Of a DNA stretch of 64,000 nt, positions 16,326 through 24,879 are shown in pieces. Each line of letters begins with the position of its first letter. Position 1 is the first letter of the stretch. Below the pieces are notes generated by a model that worked only from the letters and a program-made list of their open reading frames with translations, searched no databases and was not told where the DNA came from. The stretch is from Accumulibacter phosphatis (GTDB taxonomy: Bacteria > Pseudomonadota > Gammaproteobacteria > Burkholderiales > Rhodocyclaceae), in contig NC_013194.1 in assembly GCF_000024165.1 (NCBI RefSeq), positions 62,001-126,000 of the forward strand, written 5' to 3'. The position numbers and the translations under genes were made by a program.

Positions 16326-17904
16326 TACACACAAGCAAACTGACATACAGCTTGTATTCGACACTAATGTCCTGGTCGATGCACTGACCGCGCGCGGGCA
16401 ATATTTCGCCTGCGCGGTCGATTTGCTGGAGATGGTGCGCAATGGCAAAGTTGAAGGCTGGTATGCGCATCATACGCTTACTTCGGTTTATTACTTGCTG
16501 GAGCGTGCCTTTGCAGCAGAAACGCAAAACCGCAAGACCGCGACAGATCTAGCGCAAACATTGTTGCGCGAATTGCTCCAGTTTCTGAGACCCTTGCCGC
16601 AAGTTGGTGACGAGTTGCGGCGCATTCACTCGATGCCCGGTGATGATTTGGAAGACCTCCTGATTGTTCATCTGGCAAGTAGCTATCTACCCAATCCGCT
16701 GGTTGTCACGCGCGATAAGTGGTTTTTGCAGCATTCTTCTCTGGCGGCGGCTCACCCCAAGGAGATTATTGAAAGGGGCTTGACCGCTTGGCAGTCTAGA
16801 GGCCAGCCGATCCCTTTTGCGGATTTAACCACGCAACAGCATTGCATACGCCCTCAGCTTGAACGCAACATGCATCGCGTTCTTCACCACGGCCAATACA
16901 TCATGGGTCCTGAAGTGGCCGAACTCGAAGGCAAGCTCGCCGCTTATACAGGCGCCAAGCACTGCATCACGGTCGCCTCTGGCACCGAAGCACTCCTCAT
17001 TGCCCTGATGGCGCTGGGCATCAAACCAGGCGAGGAAGTCATCACCACGCCCTTCACCTTCGTCGCCACCGCCGAAGTTATCGTCCTGCTGGGTGCCGTT
17101 CCGGTTTTTGTCGATATCGAACCCGACACCTGCAACATCGATGCCAGCAAGATCGAAGCCGCGATCACCTCGAAGACCCGCGCGATAATTCCTGTCAGCC
17201 TCTATGGTCAACCGGCGGACATGGACGAAATCAATGCCATCGCCGCTAGGCACGGCCTGACGGTCATCGAAGATGCCGCGCAGAGTTTTGGCGCCGAATA
17301 CAAGGGCAGGAAGAGTTGCAATCTGTCGACCATCGCCTGCACCAGCTTCTTCCCGAGCAAGCCGCTGGGCTGCTATGGCGACGGCGGGGCGATCTTCTCC
17401 AGTGACGAAAATCTGGCCAAGGCCATGCGCGAGATCCGCGTGCACGGCCAGGAGAAGCGCTACGTGCATACGCGCATCGGGGTGGGTGGGCGCATGGATA
17501 CACTGCAATGCGCCGTGGTGCTTGCAAAGCTGGAAAGATTCGACTGGGAAGTTGAGCAGCGCCTGAAAATTGGTGCCCGCTACAATGCACTGTTTGCCGG
17601 CAAGGTGCAGACCGTCACCCAGCGCCCGGACCGGACCAGCGTCTTTGCCCAATACACGGCCTTCATTGAGAACCGCGAACAGGTTCAGGAAAGACTCAAG
17701 GCGGCGGGGGTGCCGACTGCGGTACACTACCCCGTGCCGTTGCATCTGCAGCCGGCATACAGGGGAGGCTGCCAAGTGCATGGCGGAGTCAAGACCGCCG
17801 AACGGATGGCGCAAAGGGTAATGAGTTTTCCGATGAGTGCCGATCTTTCCGTAGAAGACCAAGAAAGAGTCGTGGCTGCAGCGCTTGAGGTTGTCAGGAA
17901 CTAA
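16315..17904 (+). CDS. PIN-domain toxin fused to DegT/DnrJ/EryC1/StrS (WbpE-like) aminotransferase
   Basis: A single 529-residue ORF joins two unrelated domains. Residues about 12-155 form a complete PIN nuclease domain: FDTNVLVDAL, a central Glu/Leu-rich helix, GDDLEDLLIVHLASS and VVTRDKWFL, with all expected acidic metal ligands. Residues about 163-529 form a full PLP-dependent sugar aminotransferase. It starts PFADLTTQQ and has GQYIMGPEVAELE, VIEDAAQSFGA and the PLP-lysine motif SFFPSKPLGCYGDGGA, closely resembling WbpE (UDP-3-keto-GlcNAcA transaminase). The GTG at 16315 is chosen because GGAGG lies 9 bp upstream. There is no stop between the domains. A TTG at 16780 could allow separate translation of the aminotransferase, but its spacing to GAAAGGGG is poor. 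The aminotransferase supplies the step between the neighbouring WbpB and WbpD. Confidence 0.85.
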   Translation: MDVNTHKQTDIQLVFDTNVLVDALTARGQYFACAVDLLEMVRNGKVEGWYAHHTLTSVYYLLERAFAAETQNRKTATDLAQTLLRELLQFLRPLPQVGDELRRIHSMPGDDLEDLLIVHLASSYLPNPLVVTRDKWFLQHSSLAAAHPKEIIERGLTAWQSRGQPIPFADLTTQQHCIRPQLERNMHRVLHHGQYIMGPEVAELEGKLAAYTGAKHCITVASGTEALLIALMALGIKPGEEVITTPFTFVATAEVIVLLGAVPVFVDIEPDTCNIDASKIEAAITSKTRAIIPVSLYGQPADMDEINAIAARHGLTVIEDAAQSFGAEYKGRKSCNLSTIACTSFFPSKPLGCYGDGGAIFSSDENLAKAMREIRVHGQEKRYVHTRIGVGGRMDTLQCAVVLAKLERFDWEVEQRLKIGARYNALFAGKVQTVTQRPDRTSVFAQYTAFIENREQVQERLKAAGVPTAVHYPVPLHLQPAYRGGCQVHGGVKTAERMAQRVMSFPMSADLSVEDQERVVAAALEVVRN

Positions 17905-18181
17905 CCAATGGGGTGGCGTTGGCTTATTTCATGTTCTGTAAATGCGTAGCGCACTGGGTTTGCGATACTGGGGCGGTAGAAGCGATGAGTCGCCCCTTGG
18001 ATTGTTCGACCATGCGCAGCATCCTCGGGATTCAGCCATTGTAGTATGTTCGAGCGCGAGAACCCTGCGCGAAATTGTTCTTTCGCCAACCCGAGTGCCA
18101 ATATGCGCACGACTGACATTTCTTATGAAACAGTTAGTGACAATTGTTATTGAGTATTAATCAACGAAGGGTTTTGTGATA

Positions 18182-19180
18182 ATGTACAAGAATTGCTCGG
18201 TAGCAGTAGTCGTTCCTGCATATAACGAAGAAACACAAATAGCCGTGGTTATTGAATCCATGCCAGATATTGTTGATGTGATTGTCATAGTCAACGATTG
18301 CAGCAAGGATCAGACATCCCAAGTTGTAAGACGGCATTCTGAATTTGGCTCCGGAAGAATCGTCTTGCTGGAGCATGCAGAAAACCAAGGGGTTGGTGGC
18401 GCCATTGCCACAGGGTATAAATGGGTTAGAGATAACAACTACGATGTTGCGGTGGTAATGGCTGGCGACGGACAGATGGCCCCCGACGACTTGCCCGCTA
18501 TTCTCGATCCAGTGGTGGATGGTGAGGCCGATTACACCAAGGGTAATCGGCTGGTTACGGGAGAAGCCTTCAAGAAGATTCCCAAGATCCGCTTCTTTGG
18601 CAACTCCGCCTTGTCACTCCTGACGAAGATCGCTTCGGGATACTGGCACGTCGCCGATTCACAAACAGGTTACACGGCCATTAGCCAGTCAGCTTTACAA
18701 GCTATCGATTGGGATAACATGTACAAGCGGTACGGGCAACCCAACGACCTGCTGGTCAAGCTGAACGTAGCCAACATGCGAGTTGTGGATGTGCCCATCG
18801 AACCAGTCTACAACGTGGGAGAAAAGTCGGGCATCAAGGTTCGCAAGGTTATCTTCACCATCGGCTCTTTGCTGGTGCGCTTGTTCTTCTGGCGACTCAA
18901 GGAAAAATACATCATCCGCAACTTTCATCCCTTGGTGTTCTTTTATGCCATGGGGCTTGGCGGGTTGGCGCTGAGCTCGATCCTCTTCGTGCGCATGCTT
19001 TCGATGTGGATCGGTAGCGGCAATGTTCCAGAAATCACTTTTCTCGGAAGTCTGTTTTCATTCTCCCTCAGTGTTAATTCACTTTTTTTCGCCATGTGGT
19101 TCGACTATGACGAGAACAAGCACCTGAATCCGCCGCTGAAACATCGTGAAACACGCCGCAAGTCCACTCAAGCGGAATGA
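18182..19180 (+). CDS. Glycosyltransferase family 2 with C-terminal membrane segments
   Basis: A GT-A-fold glycosyltransferase of about 332 residues resembling dolichyl/polyprenyl-phosphate mannosyl- or glucosyltransferases. The N-terminal domain contains AVVVPAYNEETQIAVVIE, VIVIVNDCSKDQT and VVMAGDGQMAPDDLP (the nucleotide-sugar/metal-binding DGQ variant). Two hydrophobic segments near residues 250-275 and 285-310 anchor it to the membrane. It probably transfers a sugar to undecaprenyl phosphate or to a lipid-linked acceptor at the cytoplasmic face. ATG 18182 is used; GTG 18176 in the same frame is also possible. A 277-bp gap before it with no gene may hold a promoter. Its base composition is lower in GC than the flanking chromosome. 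The stop overlaps the next start (ATGA). Confidence 0.82.
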   Translation: MYKNCSVAVVVPAYNEETQIAVVIESMPDIVDVIVIVNDCSKDQTSQVVRRHSEFGSGRIVLLEHAENQGVGGAIATGYKWVRDNNYDVAVVMAGDGQMAPDDLPAILDPVVDGEADYTKGNRLVTGEAFKKIPKIRFFGNSALSLLTKIASGYWHVADSQTGYTAISQSALQAIDWDNMYKRYGQPNDLLVKLNVANMRVVDVPIEPVYNVGEKSGIKVRKVIFTIGSLLVRLFFWRLKEKYIIRNFHPLVFFYAMGLGGLALSSILFVRMLSMWIGSGNVPEITFLGSLFSFSLSVNSLFFAMWFDYDENKHLNPPLKHRETRRKSTQAE

Positions 19181-20502
19181 TACGCCCGCTCATCGCGCAG
19201 GCTCTGCATAGTCTTCGACACCAAAAACTATCGCAGGACATAGCGTTCTCGCTCGGTAGTTTTGCCGTTCTGGCGATCAGCGGCATCGTGATCAATATAG
19301 TGATCACCGTATTTCGCGATGCGGCTGCGCTTGGTGTCTTCAATATCGCATACGCTGTCTATATCGTGGCGTCGCAAGTTGCGGTATGGGGCCTTCACTA
19401 CTCGGTACTTCGGCATGCAGCCTATCATGCGAGCGATCAGGAGGCACGGGGGCACATGCTGCTGACTGCAGCGGTCTGCTCAATCGCCATGGGCTTGGGG
19501 GCCGGTGCGGTTGTCTTCCAGGCTGAGCCCCTCTTTGCAGTTGCGTTCAACAGCGAGACGACCGGAGCAGCGATACGCAATACTGCTCTGGGACTGACTG
19601 TCTTCCCACTCAACAAGGTGTTGATTGCCTACTTGAACGGCCTGCGCGAAATGAGGGCCTACGCCGTGCTGCAGGCACTCCGTTACCTGATGATCATGGC
19701 GCTTGTGGCGCTGGTTGCTGCATCGTCCCTGCCCATCGAGGTTTCCACGTTCTGCTTCTTCGTTGCCGAGCTGCTTACGTTAGTAACGGCGTGCCTGTAC
19801 ATCGCCAGCAGGCGTTTGGTCGGCACCTTGGGTTTCAGGCGGTCCTGGGTTGTACGCCACTACCAGTTCGGCACCAAGGCGCTGGCAGCCGGGCTGTTTA
19901 CCGAAGTCAACTCCCGGGTGGATGTGCTGATGATCGGCATCTTCCTGTCCGACCGTGCCACCGGGATCTACAGCTTTGCAGCGATGTTGGTGGATGGCGT
20001 TTACCATGTGCTGGCCATGGTTCGGATCAATTTCAATCCGATACTGGTGGCAGCCATACGCGACAGGGACTGGCGAACTGTGCTAAACCTGCGCCGGCAG
20101 GCTCGCCGGATTGTGCTGCCGGTAACCATTGTCCTGGCACTCGGCCTGATCGCTACCTACTACGTATTCACGGCTTGGGTGATGCCGTCTGAAAAGGGTC
20201 TGCTGGAAGGTTTGCCTTCGCTGGCAATCCTGCTTGGTGGGCTAACCCTGATTTGCTTTCTGGTTCCTTTCGACAACCTGCTCATGGTTTCTGGTCACCC
20301 CGGATACCAGACACTGCAGCAATTGGTTTTGGTGGTAACCAATATAACCGTGGCTGTATTGTTGTTGCCCCTGCTCGGTATCGAGGGTGCTGCGTTGGGT
20401 ACTGCTGTCAGTTACGTTGCTGGTGTCTTGACAATGGCTATTTTCGCCAACCGTTTGTTGGGCTGGAATCTGTTCACCAACACCATAAGGTCTGCCGAGT
20501 GA
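19177..20502 (+). CDS. Wzx-like polysaccharide flippase (MOP superfamily)
   Basis: A 441-residue polytopic membrane protein with about 12-14 hydrophobic segments, characteristic of the polysaccharide transport family. Such flippases move undecaprenyl-linked oligosaccharide units across the inner membrane. Features include FSLGSFAVLAISGIVINIVI in the first segment, the FGTKALAAGLFTEVNSRVDVLMIG loop, and MLVDGVYHVLAMVRINFNP in the middle. The ATG overlaps the preceding glycosyltransferase stop by 4 bp and its own stop overlaps the next gene (GTGA), so it lies in the middle of a coupled operon. A second, unrelated flippase gene is at 59.8 kb. Confidence 0.82.
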   Translation: MIRPLIAQALHSLRHQKLSQDIAFSLGSFAVLAISGIVINIVITVFRDAAALGVFNIAYAVYIVASQVAVWGLHYSVLRHAAYHASDQEARGHMLLTAAVCSIAMGLGAGAVVFQAEPLFAVAFNSETTGAAIRNTALGLTVFPLNKVLIAYLNGLREMRAYAVLQALRYLMIMALVALVAASSLPIEVSTFCFFVAELLTLVTACLYIASRRLVGTLGFRRSWVVRHYQFGTKALAAGLFTEVNSRVDVLMIGIFLSDRATGIYSFAAMLVDGVYHVLAMVRINFNPILVAAIRDRDWRTVLNLRRQARRIVLPVTIVLALGLIATYYVFTAWVMPSEKGLLEGLPSLAILLGGLTLICFLVPFDNLLMVSGHPGYQTLQQLVLVVTNITVAVLLLPLLGIEGAALGTAVSYVAGVLTMAIFANRLLGWNLFTNTIRSAE

Positions 20503-22817
20503 GTAATACGAGATTCATTTCCGGGTTGCTTGGCGCGGCCATCCTGCTGTCGGGGTTCGCGGCCCTCTGTTATCAGGTCACCTGGCAGCGGGCATTGACC
20601 CAGTCCATCGGCGCGGACGCAATCGCGGTGGTTCTGGTCGTTACCATATTCATGACTTGGCTTGGTGTGGGTGCCGCGCTGGCACGCAGTCTTTTGCGCC
20701 GATCTCGTCGCCGCATCGCCTTCAACTATGCCGTGGTGGAAATGGTCATCTCGATGTGCGGGCTGGTCTCGGTACCGGTGCTGCGAGCAGCCAACGGTGC
20801 GTTCGCGCTGACCGGCATCGACTCGGTGTGGGCCGACTTCGCCCTTAATCTCCTGGTGCTGGCGATACCCATCATTGGCATGGGTATGACCACGCCCCTG
20901 ATCGTACATGCTGCGCGCCAGGCGCTTGATAACTTCGGCCGCACTGTCGGCTATATCTATGGTTTGAACATCCTTGGTGCAGCTGCCGGTGCGTTAATCA
21001 GCGGCCTGGTGTTGTTGGAATGGCTAGGATTGCAAGGCGTCACGCAGCTGGCTGCTGTTCTCAACATGCTGGCCGCTTGTGCTGTGCTGCTTGCACTGCG
21101 AAAGTTTCCGCCCGATGCTGCCGATCCAGCGCCAGAAGGACAATTGCCGTTTGGGCGCATCGACTTGGCCGCCATTCTGTTCGGCTTCGGTACCTTGGCC
21201 ATGCAGGTACTTTACTTCCGCATACTACATGCCTACCTTACCCTGTCCACGCTAGTATTCCCGATAGTGCTTTCTGCCTACCTGTTGCTGATGTCGCTCG
21301 GCCAGTGGCTGGGTGGCTGGCTGGCGGACCGCTTTCAACGCCGCTTGGCTGCCATCGCCGCGGCTCTGTTCGCCGCTGGCTCGTTGCTGATGGTGGCGGC
21401 GCTGAACATGCCGCCGAACTGGGCGATCCCCTTCGGCGCGCTGCGCTTTACTGCCTTCAATGGTTCGCTGCTACTTGAGAATCGCCACCTGATCGGCGAC
21501 CCGCCTGTCCTGGGTGCCCTTTCCTTCTCGCTGCTGTTCATGATGTCGGTGGCTGCCTGGTCGGCTCTGTTCCCGGTGCTGTTGAAGGTGGCGACTCGCC
21601 ACATCGACGAGGCCGGCGCAAGTTTTGGCCACCTCTACGGTATGTACACGGTCGGCAACGTGGCCGGCACCTTCCTTACCGGCGCGCTGATCCTCGCCTG
21701 GGTAGGCACGACGGGAGCCGCGGCCTGCGCGATCGTGGTGGTCGGGGCTGGCGCCTGGCTGCTGCTGGGCGGCCGTGGCGAGGCGGAACCTGAGCCCGCG
21801 CTGGGCCGAGGCTTGGCCGCCGTAGGACTCTTGGCGGCATTGCTCGTGCCTGCGAATTTTTATGGCAAGTTCCAGCTCGACAACTACAGCATCTCGGACG
21901 TATTCGAAGGACGGGTAGGTGTCGCCACGGTAAGCCCTACAACCCGCTTCTATCATATCGTCGACATGAGCCGGACCGCTTCGGCCTCGGCGATGGTGCG
22001 CGAGCCGGGTCCCGGTGATTCCTACGAAGCCTGGCGCTGGAATCACTCGGAGTTGATGGCGCTCGATCCGTCGTTTCGGCCCCGTCGCGTCCTGGTGATC
22101 GGCATCGGCCACGCTTACTTGCCGCATGCACTGCTGGACCTGCCCTCCGTGCAGGAAATTGTGGTGGTCGACCTGTCTCCGGAAATCGTCGGTGCGGTGA
22201 AGAAGCACACCGCGACTTCCGCCCGCCGCGTGTTCAGCGATCCTCGCGTCAGAATCGTCATCGCTGATGGCAGGCGCTACGCTCAGTCAGCCCTGAAGCG
22301 TGGTGAGCGCTTCGATCTCGTGCAGATCAAGATTAATGAGCCGTGGCATGCCGGCTCCGGCAACCTGTTTTCGGTGGAATTCTTCCGCATGATCAAGGGA
22401 TTGCTCGCGGAGGGCGGCTATCTCGGAGTGCGTCCCTTGGTCGGCCACCTGTCGGATGGCATGCAAGTGTTCGATGGAGCCCTTTATCCGGGCTACTACC
22501 ATCTATTTTTCAAGAATGGCGAGATACCTTTAGTCGAGCAGGCTGTGGTTACACCCGATATCGCTGATGCATGGCGACGGGAACTTCCGGGTGCGGCTGC
22601 CCTAGGCCCGTCGCGCAACGGCGCTCTGGAAATCATGCAGTTCGACGCCCGGAGTCCGCGGCCGCAGATCGACCTCAACACGGACGATCGACCAACCTTT
22701 GAGTACTACTGGCTACGGCAACGTCTGGGTACATGGATTTCGCCGCGGGATGGCTTGGACAATCCGCGTTTCAATGAGTATCGGCGAACCGTTCCGGTCC
22801 TGACGCCTTTGGAGTGA
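20499..22817 (+). CDS. Membrane protein with C-terminal spermidine-synthase-like (SAM-fold) domain
   Basis: A 772-residue protein with about 12 hydrophobic segments in residues 10-500 and a soluble C-terminal Rossmann domain. That domain has VLVIGIGHAYLPHAL, VVVDLSP, ADGRRYAQSAL and FDLVQIKINEPWHAGSGN (about residues 530-650). The layout matches membrane-bound aminopropyltransferase-like proteins whose N-terminal half resembles an MFS fold. Substrate and activity of these fusions are not established. The GTG at 20499 overlaps the flippase stop (GTGA) and gives SNTRFISGLLG, the natural start of the first membrane segment; the longer open frame upstream lies inside the flippase gene. Position inside a polysaccharide operon suggests envelope polymer modification or export, but that is only inference. 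Confidence 0.78.
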   Translation: MSNTRFISGLLGAAILLSGFAALCYQVTWQRALTQSIGADAIAVVLVVTIFMTWLGVGAALARSLLRRSRRRIAFNYAVVEMVISMCGLVSVPVLRAANGAFALTGIDSVWADFALNLLVLAIPIIGMGMTTPLIVHAARQALDNFGRTVGYIYGLNILGAAAGALISGLVLLEWLGLQGVTQLAAVLNMLAACAVLLALRKFPPDAADPAPEGQLPFGRIDLAAILFGFGTLAMQVLYFRILHAYLTLSTLVFPIVLSAYLLLMSLGQWLGGWLADRFQRRLAAIAAALFAAGSLLMVAALNMPPNWAIPFGALRFTAFNGSLLLENRHLIGDPPVLGALSFSLLFMMSVAAWSALFPVLLKVATRHIDEAGASFGHLYGMYTVGNVAGTFLTGALILAWVGTTGAAACAIVVVGAGAWLLLGGRGEAEPEPALGRGLAAVGLLAALLVPANFYGKFQLDNYSISDVFEGRVGVATVSPTTRFYHIVDMSRTASASAMVREPGPGDSYEAWRWNHSELMALDPSFRPRRVLVIGIGHAYLPHALLDLPSVQEIVVVDLSPEIVGAVKKHTATSARRVFSDPRVRIVIADGRRYAQSALKRGERFDLVQIKINEPWHAGSGNLFSVEFFRMIKGLLAEGGYLGVRPLVGHLSDGMQVFDGALYPGYYHLFFKNGEIPLVEQAVVTPDIADAWRRELPGAAALGPSRNGALEIMQFDARSPRPQIDLNTDDRPTFEYYWLRQRLGTWISPRDGLDNPRFNEYRRTVPVLTPLE

Positions 22818-22824
22818 ATAGATC

Positions 22825-24879
22825 ATGTGTGGAATTTTCGGAATAGCGTTGCGGCAAGGTGCAGATATGCTACCCGACACGGTGCGCAAACTGCTTACGA
22901 ATCTCTATGTTTTTTCGGAAAGCCGCGGCAAGGAATCTGCGGGACTTCACCTGTACCTTCCTGATGCTGCAAGTGCCTGGACCCTCAAGGGGGCCCAGGC
23001 TGCCACCGAACTGTTGCGAACCAAGGCTTATAAGGAGGCGCTGTCGCAGGGCCTGACGCTCGCCTATGGTAGTTCCAAAGACTCCTTGGCGCAGCCGCTG
23101 ATCGTAATGGCACATTCCCGCTTGGTGACAAATGGCACTGCGGCGCTGGATCGCAACAATCAGCCGGTGCGCTGGGGCGGGGTGAGCATGATTCACAACG
23201 GAATTGTGGTGAATGTCGACAAGCTTTGGCAAACCAACCCAGACTTGAAGCGCGCGGCGGAAGTCGATACCGAGGTGATGGCGGCCGTGATTGATCGATC
23301 TCTCCGTCAGGAATTCGATCCTATCAAGGCTACTCGAACCGTTTTCTCAGCGATCAAAGGCGCTGCTTCGGTTGCCTGGGTACACGAAGAGGCCTCCACG
23401 GTGACGTTGGCGACCAACACCGGTGACCTCTACGTTGCAACATTGCCAGAAGAAATGGGTCTGGTTTTTGCATCGGAGCGCTACATCCTGACCGAAGCCC
23501 TGGCAAAGACATTGGGTAGGGAAGGGGCTGCGTCCATCATGAGTAATTTGGAATGGCTGCAGGCGGGTAACGGGCTGGTCTTCGACCTCAACGCGGCTGG
23601 TTCTGCCAGACACTTTGGTCTTGCGCCGGATGCCGACCTCGTAGCAATGGCCTGTATGCGCCATCTGGCGGCTCGCCAACACGACATTGGCGCGGCAAGC
23701 AGCAACCCAGCGCCAGTCGGATTCTCAAACCAGGTAGATGAAAAGCTGGTGCGTTACGGAGAGGAGCGTATTCGTGGGTTGCGCCGCTGTACCTGCTGCG
23801 TGTTGCCAGAGACATTCCCTTTCATTGAGTTCGACGAGAAGGGTGTGTGTAATTACTGTCGCAGCTACAAACCTCGTTATGCCGGCATGCATCCTACAGA
23901 GACGCGCAAGACCTTTATCGATTCGTTAGTCAAGTACCGGCGCAATGGTAAGGAACCGGATGTGCTGGTGCCGTTCAGCGGCGGTCGTGACTCCAGCTAC
24001 GGTTTGCACCTGATCCATGAGGAATTCGGCTTGCGCCCGATTACTTTCACCTACGACTGGGGGATGGTGACTGATCTCGCGCGCCGCAATGTCGCGCGAA
24101 TGTGTGGGCAGTTGGGGATCCCGAATATTCTGGTGTCGGCCGACATCAAGGCCAAGCGAGAGAATATTCGCAAGAATGTTGCTGCATGGCTGAAAAAGCC
24201 TGACTTGGGAATGGTCCCTTTGTTCATGGCCGGGGACAAGCATTTTTTCCGGGTGGTCAATCAACTCAAACGTCAAACCGGTATTGCTCTGGACCTGTGG
24301 TGCGCAAATCCGCTCGAGAATACTGATTTTAAGTCAGGCTTCTGTGGGGTACGCCCCGACTTTGATAAGAGCCGCGTCGACTACCTTTCCATCGGGCGCA
24401 AGGCGCAGATGGCGGCTTACTATGGGGCCCGTTTCCTGAGAAATACGGGTTATCTCAACGCTTCCCTTCTCGATACATTTGGCGCATTCGTTGCCTATTA
24501 TTTTGAACCTAGGCGCGACTTTTACTTCATTTTCGACCATTTCATCTGGAACGAGGATGAAGTCAATAAGACGCTATTGTCTACCTACGATTGGGAGCTT
24601 TCCCCTGATTCGCCCAGTACGTGGCGGATCGGTGATGGCACGGCGCCGTTCTACAACTACGTTTACATGACCGCGCGCGGTTTTAGCGAGTTCGATACCT
24701 TCCGCAGCAATCAGATCCGTGAAGGCATGATTACGCGAGAGATGGCACTCGAATCAATTGCCGTGGAAAATCGCCCGCGTATGGAGTCGCTACGGTGGTA
24801 CCTTGCAACCATCGGACTCGATTTCAACGAGACCATCCGCCGCGTGAACGAGCTGGACACGATGGGGCTACACCGATGA
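22825..24879 (+). CDS. wbpG: Fused class-II glutamine amidotransferase and WbpG-like N-acetyl sugar amidotransferase
   Basis: A 684-residue two-domain enzyme. Residues 1-about 290 form a class-II (Ntn) glutaminase domain: the nucleophile Cys2 in MCGIFGIALRQG, and AHSRLVTNG with MIHNGIVVN as in GlmS/AsnB. Residues about 320-684 match sugar amidotransferases (WbpG/PseA): a zinc ribbon in CTCCVLPET..CNYC near 322-346, the PP-loop VPFSGGRDSSYGLHLI near 380, and FTYDWGMVTD. WbpG activates the C-3 acetamido group with ATP and installs an amidine from ammonia. In Pseudomonas the ammonia comes from separate HisH/HisF-like partners, whereas here a glutaminase is built in. It fits the WbpB/D/E pathway. 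The gene begins 7 bp after the preceding stop and overlaps the next start. Confidence 0.82.
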   Translation: MCGIFGIALRQGADMLPDTVRKLLTNLYVFSESRGKESAGLHLYLPDAASAWTLKGAQAATELLRTKAYKEALSQGLTLAYGSSKDSLAQPLIVMAHSRLVTNGTAALDRNNQPVRWGGVSMIHNGIVVNVDKLWQTNPDLKRAAEVDTEVMAAVIDRSLRQEFDPIKATRTVFSAIKGAASVAWVHEEASTVTLATNTGDLYVATLPEEMGLVFASERYILTEALAKTLGREGAASIMSNLEWLQAGNGLVFDLNAAGSARHFGLAPDADLVAMACMRHLAARQHDIGAASSNPAPVGFSNQVDEKLVRYGEERIRGLRRCTCCVLPETFPFIEFDEKGVCNYCRSYKPRYAGMHPTETRKTFIDSLVKYRRNGKEPDVLVPFSGGRDSSYGLHLIHEEFGLRPITFTYDWGMVTDLARRNVARMCGQLGIPNILVSADIKAKRENIRKNVAAWLKKPDLGMVPLFMAGDKHFFRVVNQLKRQTGIALDLWCANPLENTDFKSGFCGVRPDFDKSRVDYLSIGRKAQMAAYYGARFLRNTGYLNASLLDTFGAFVAYYFEPRRDFYFIFDHFIWNEDEVNKTLLSTYDWELSPDSPSTWRIGDGTAPFYNYVYMTARGFSEFDTFRSNQIREGMITREMALESIAVENRPRMESLRWYLATIGLDFNETIRRVNELDTMGLHR

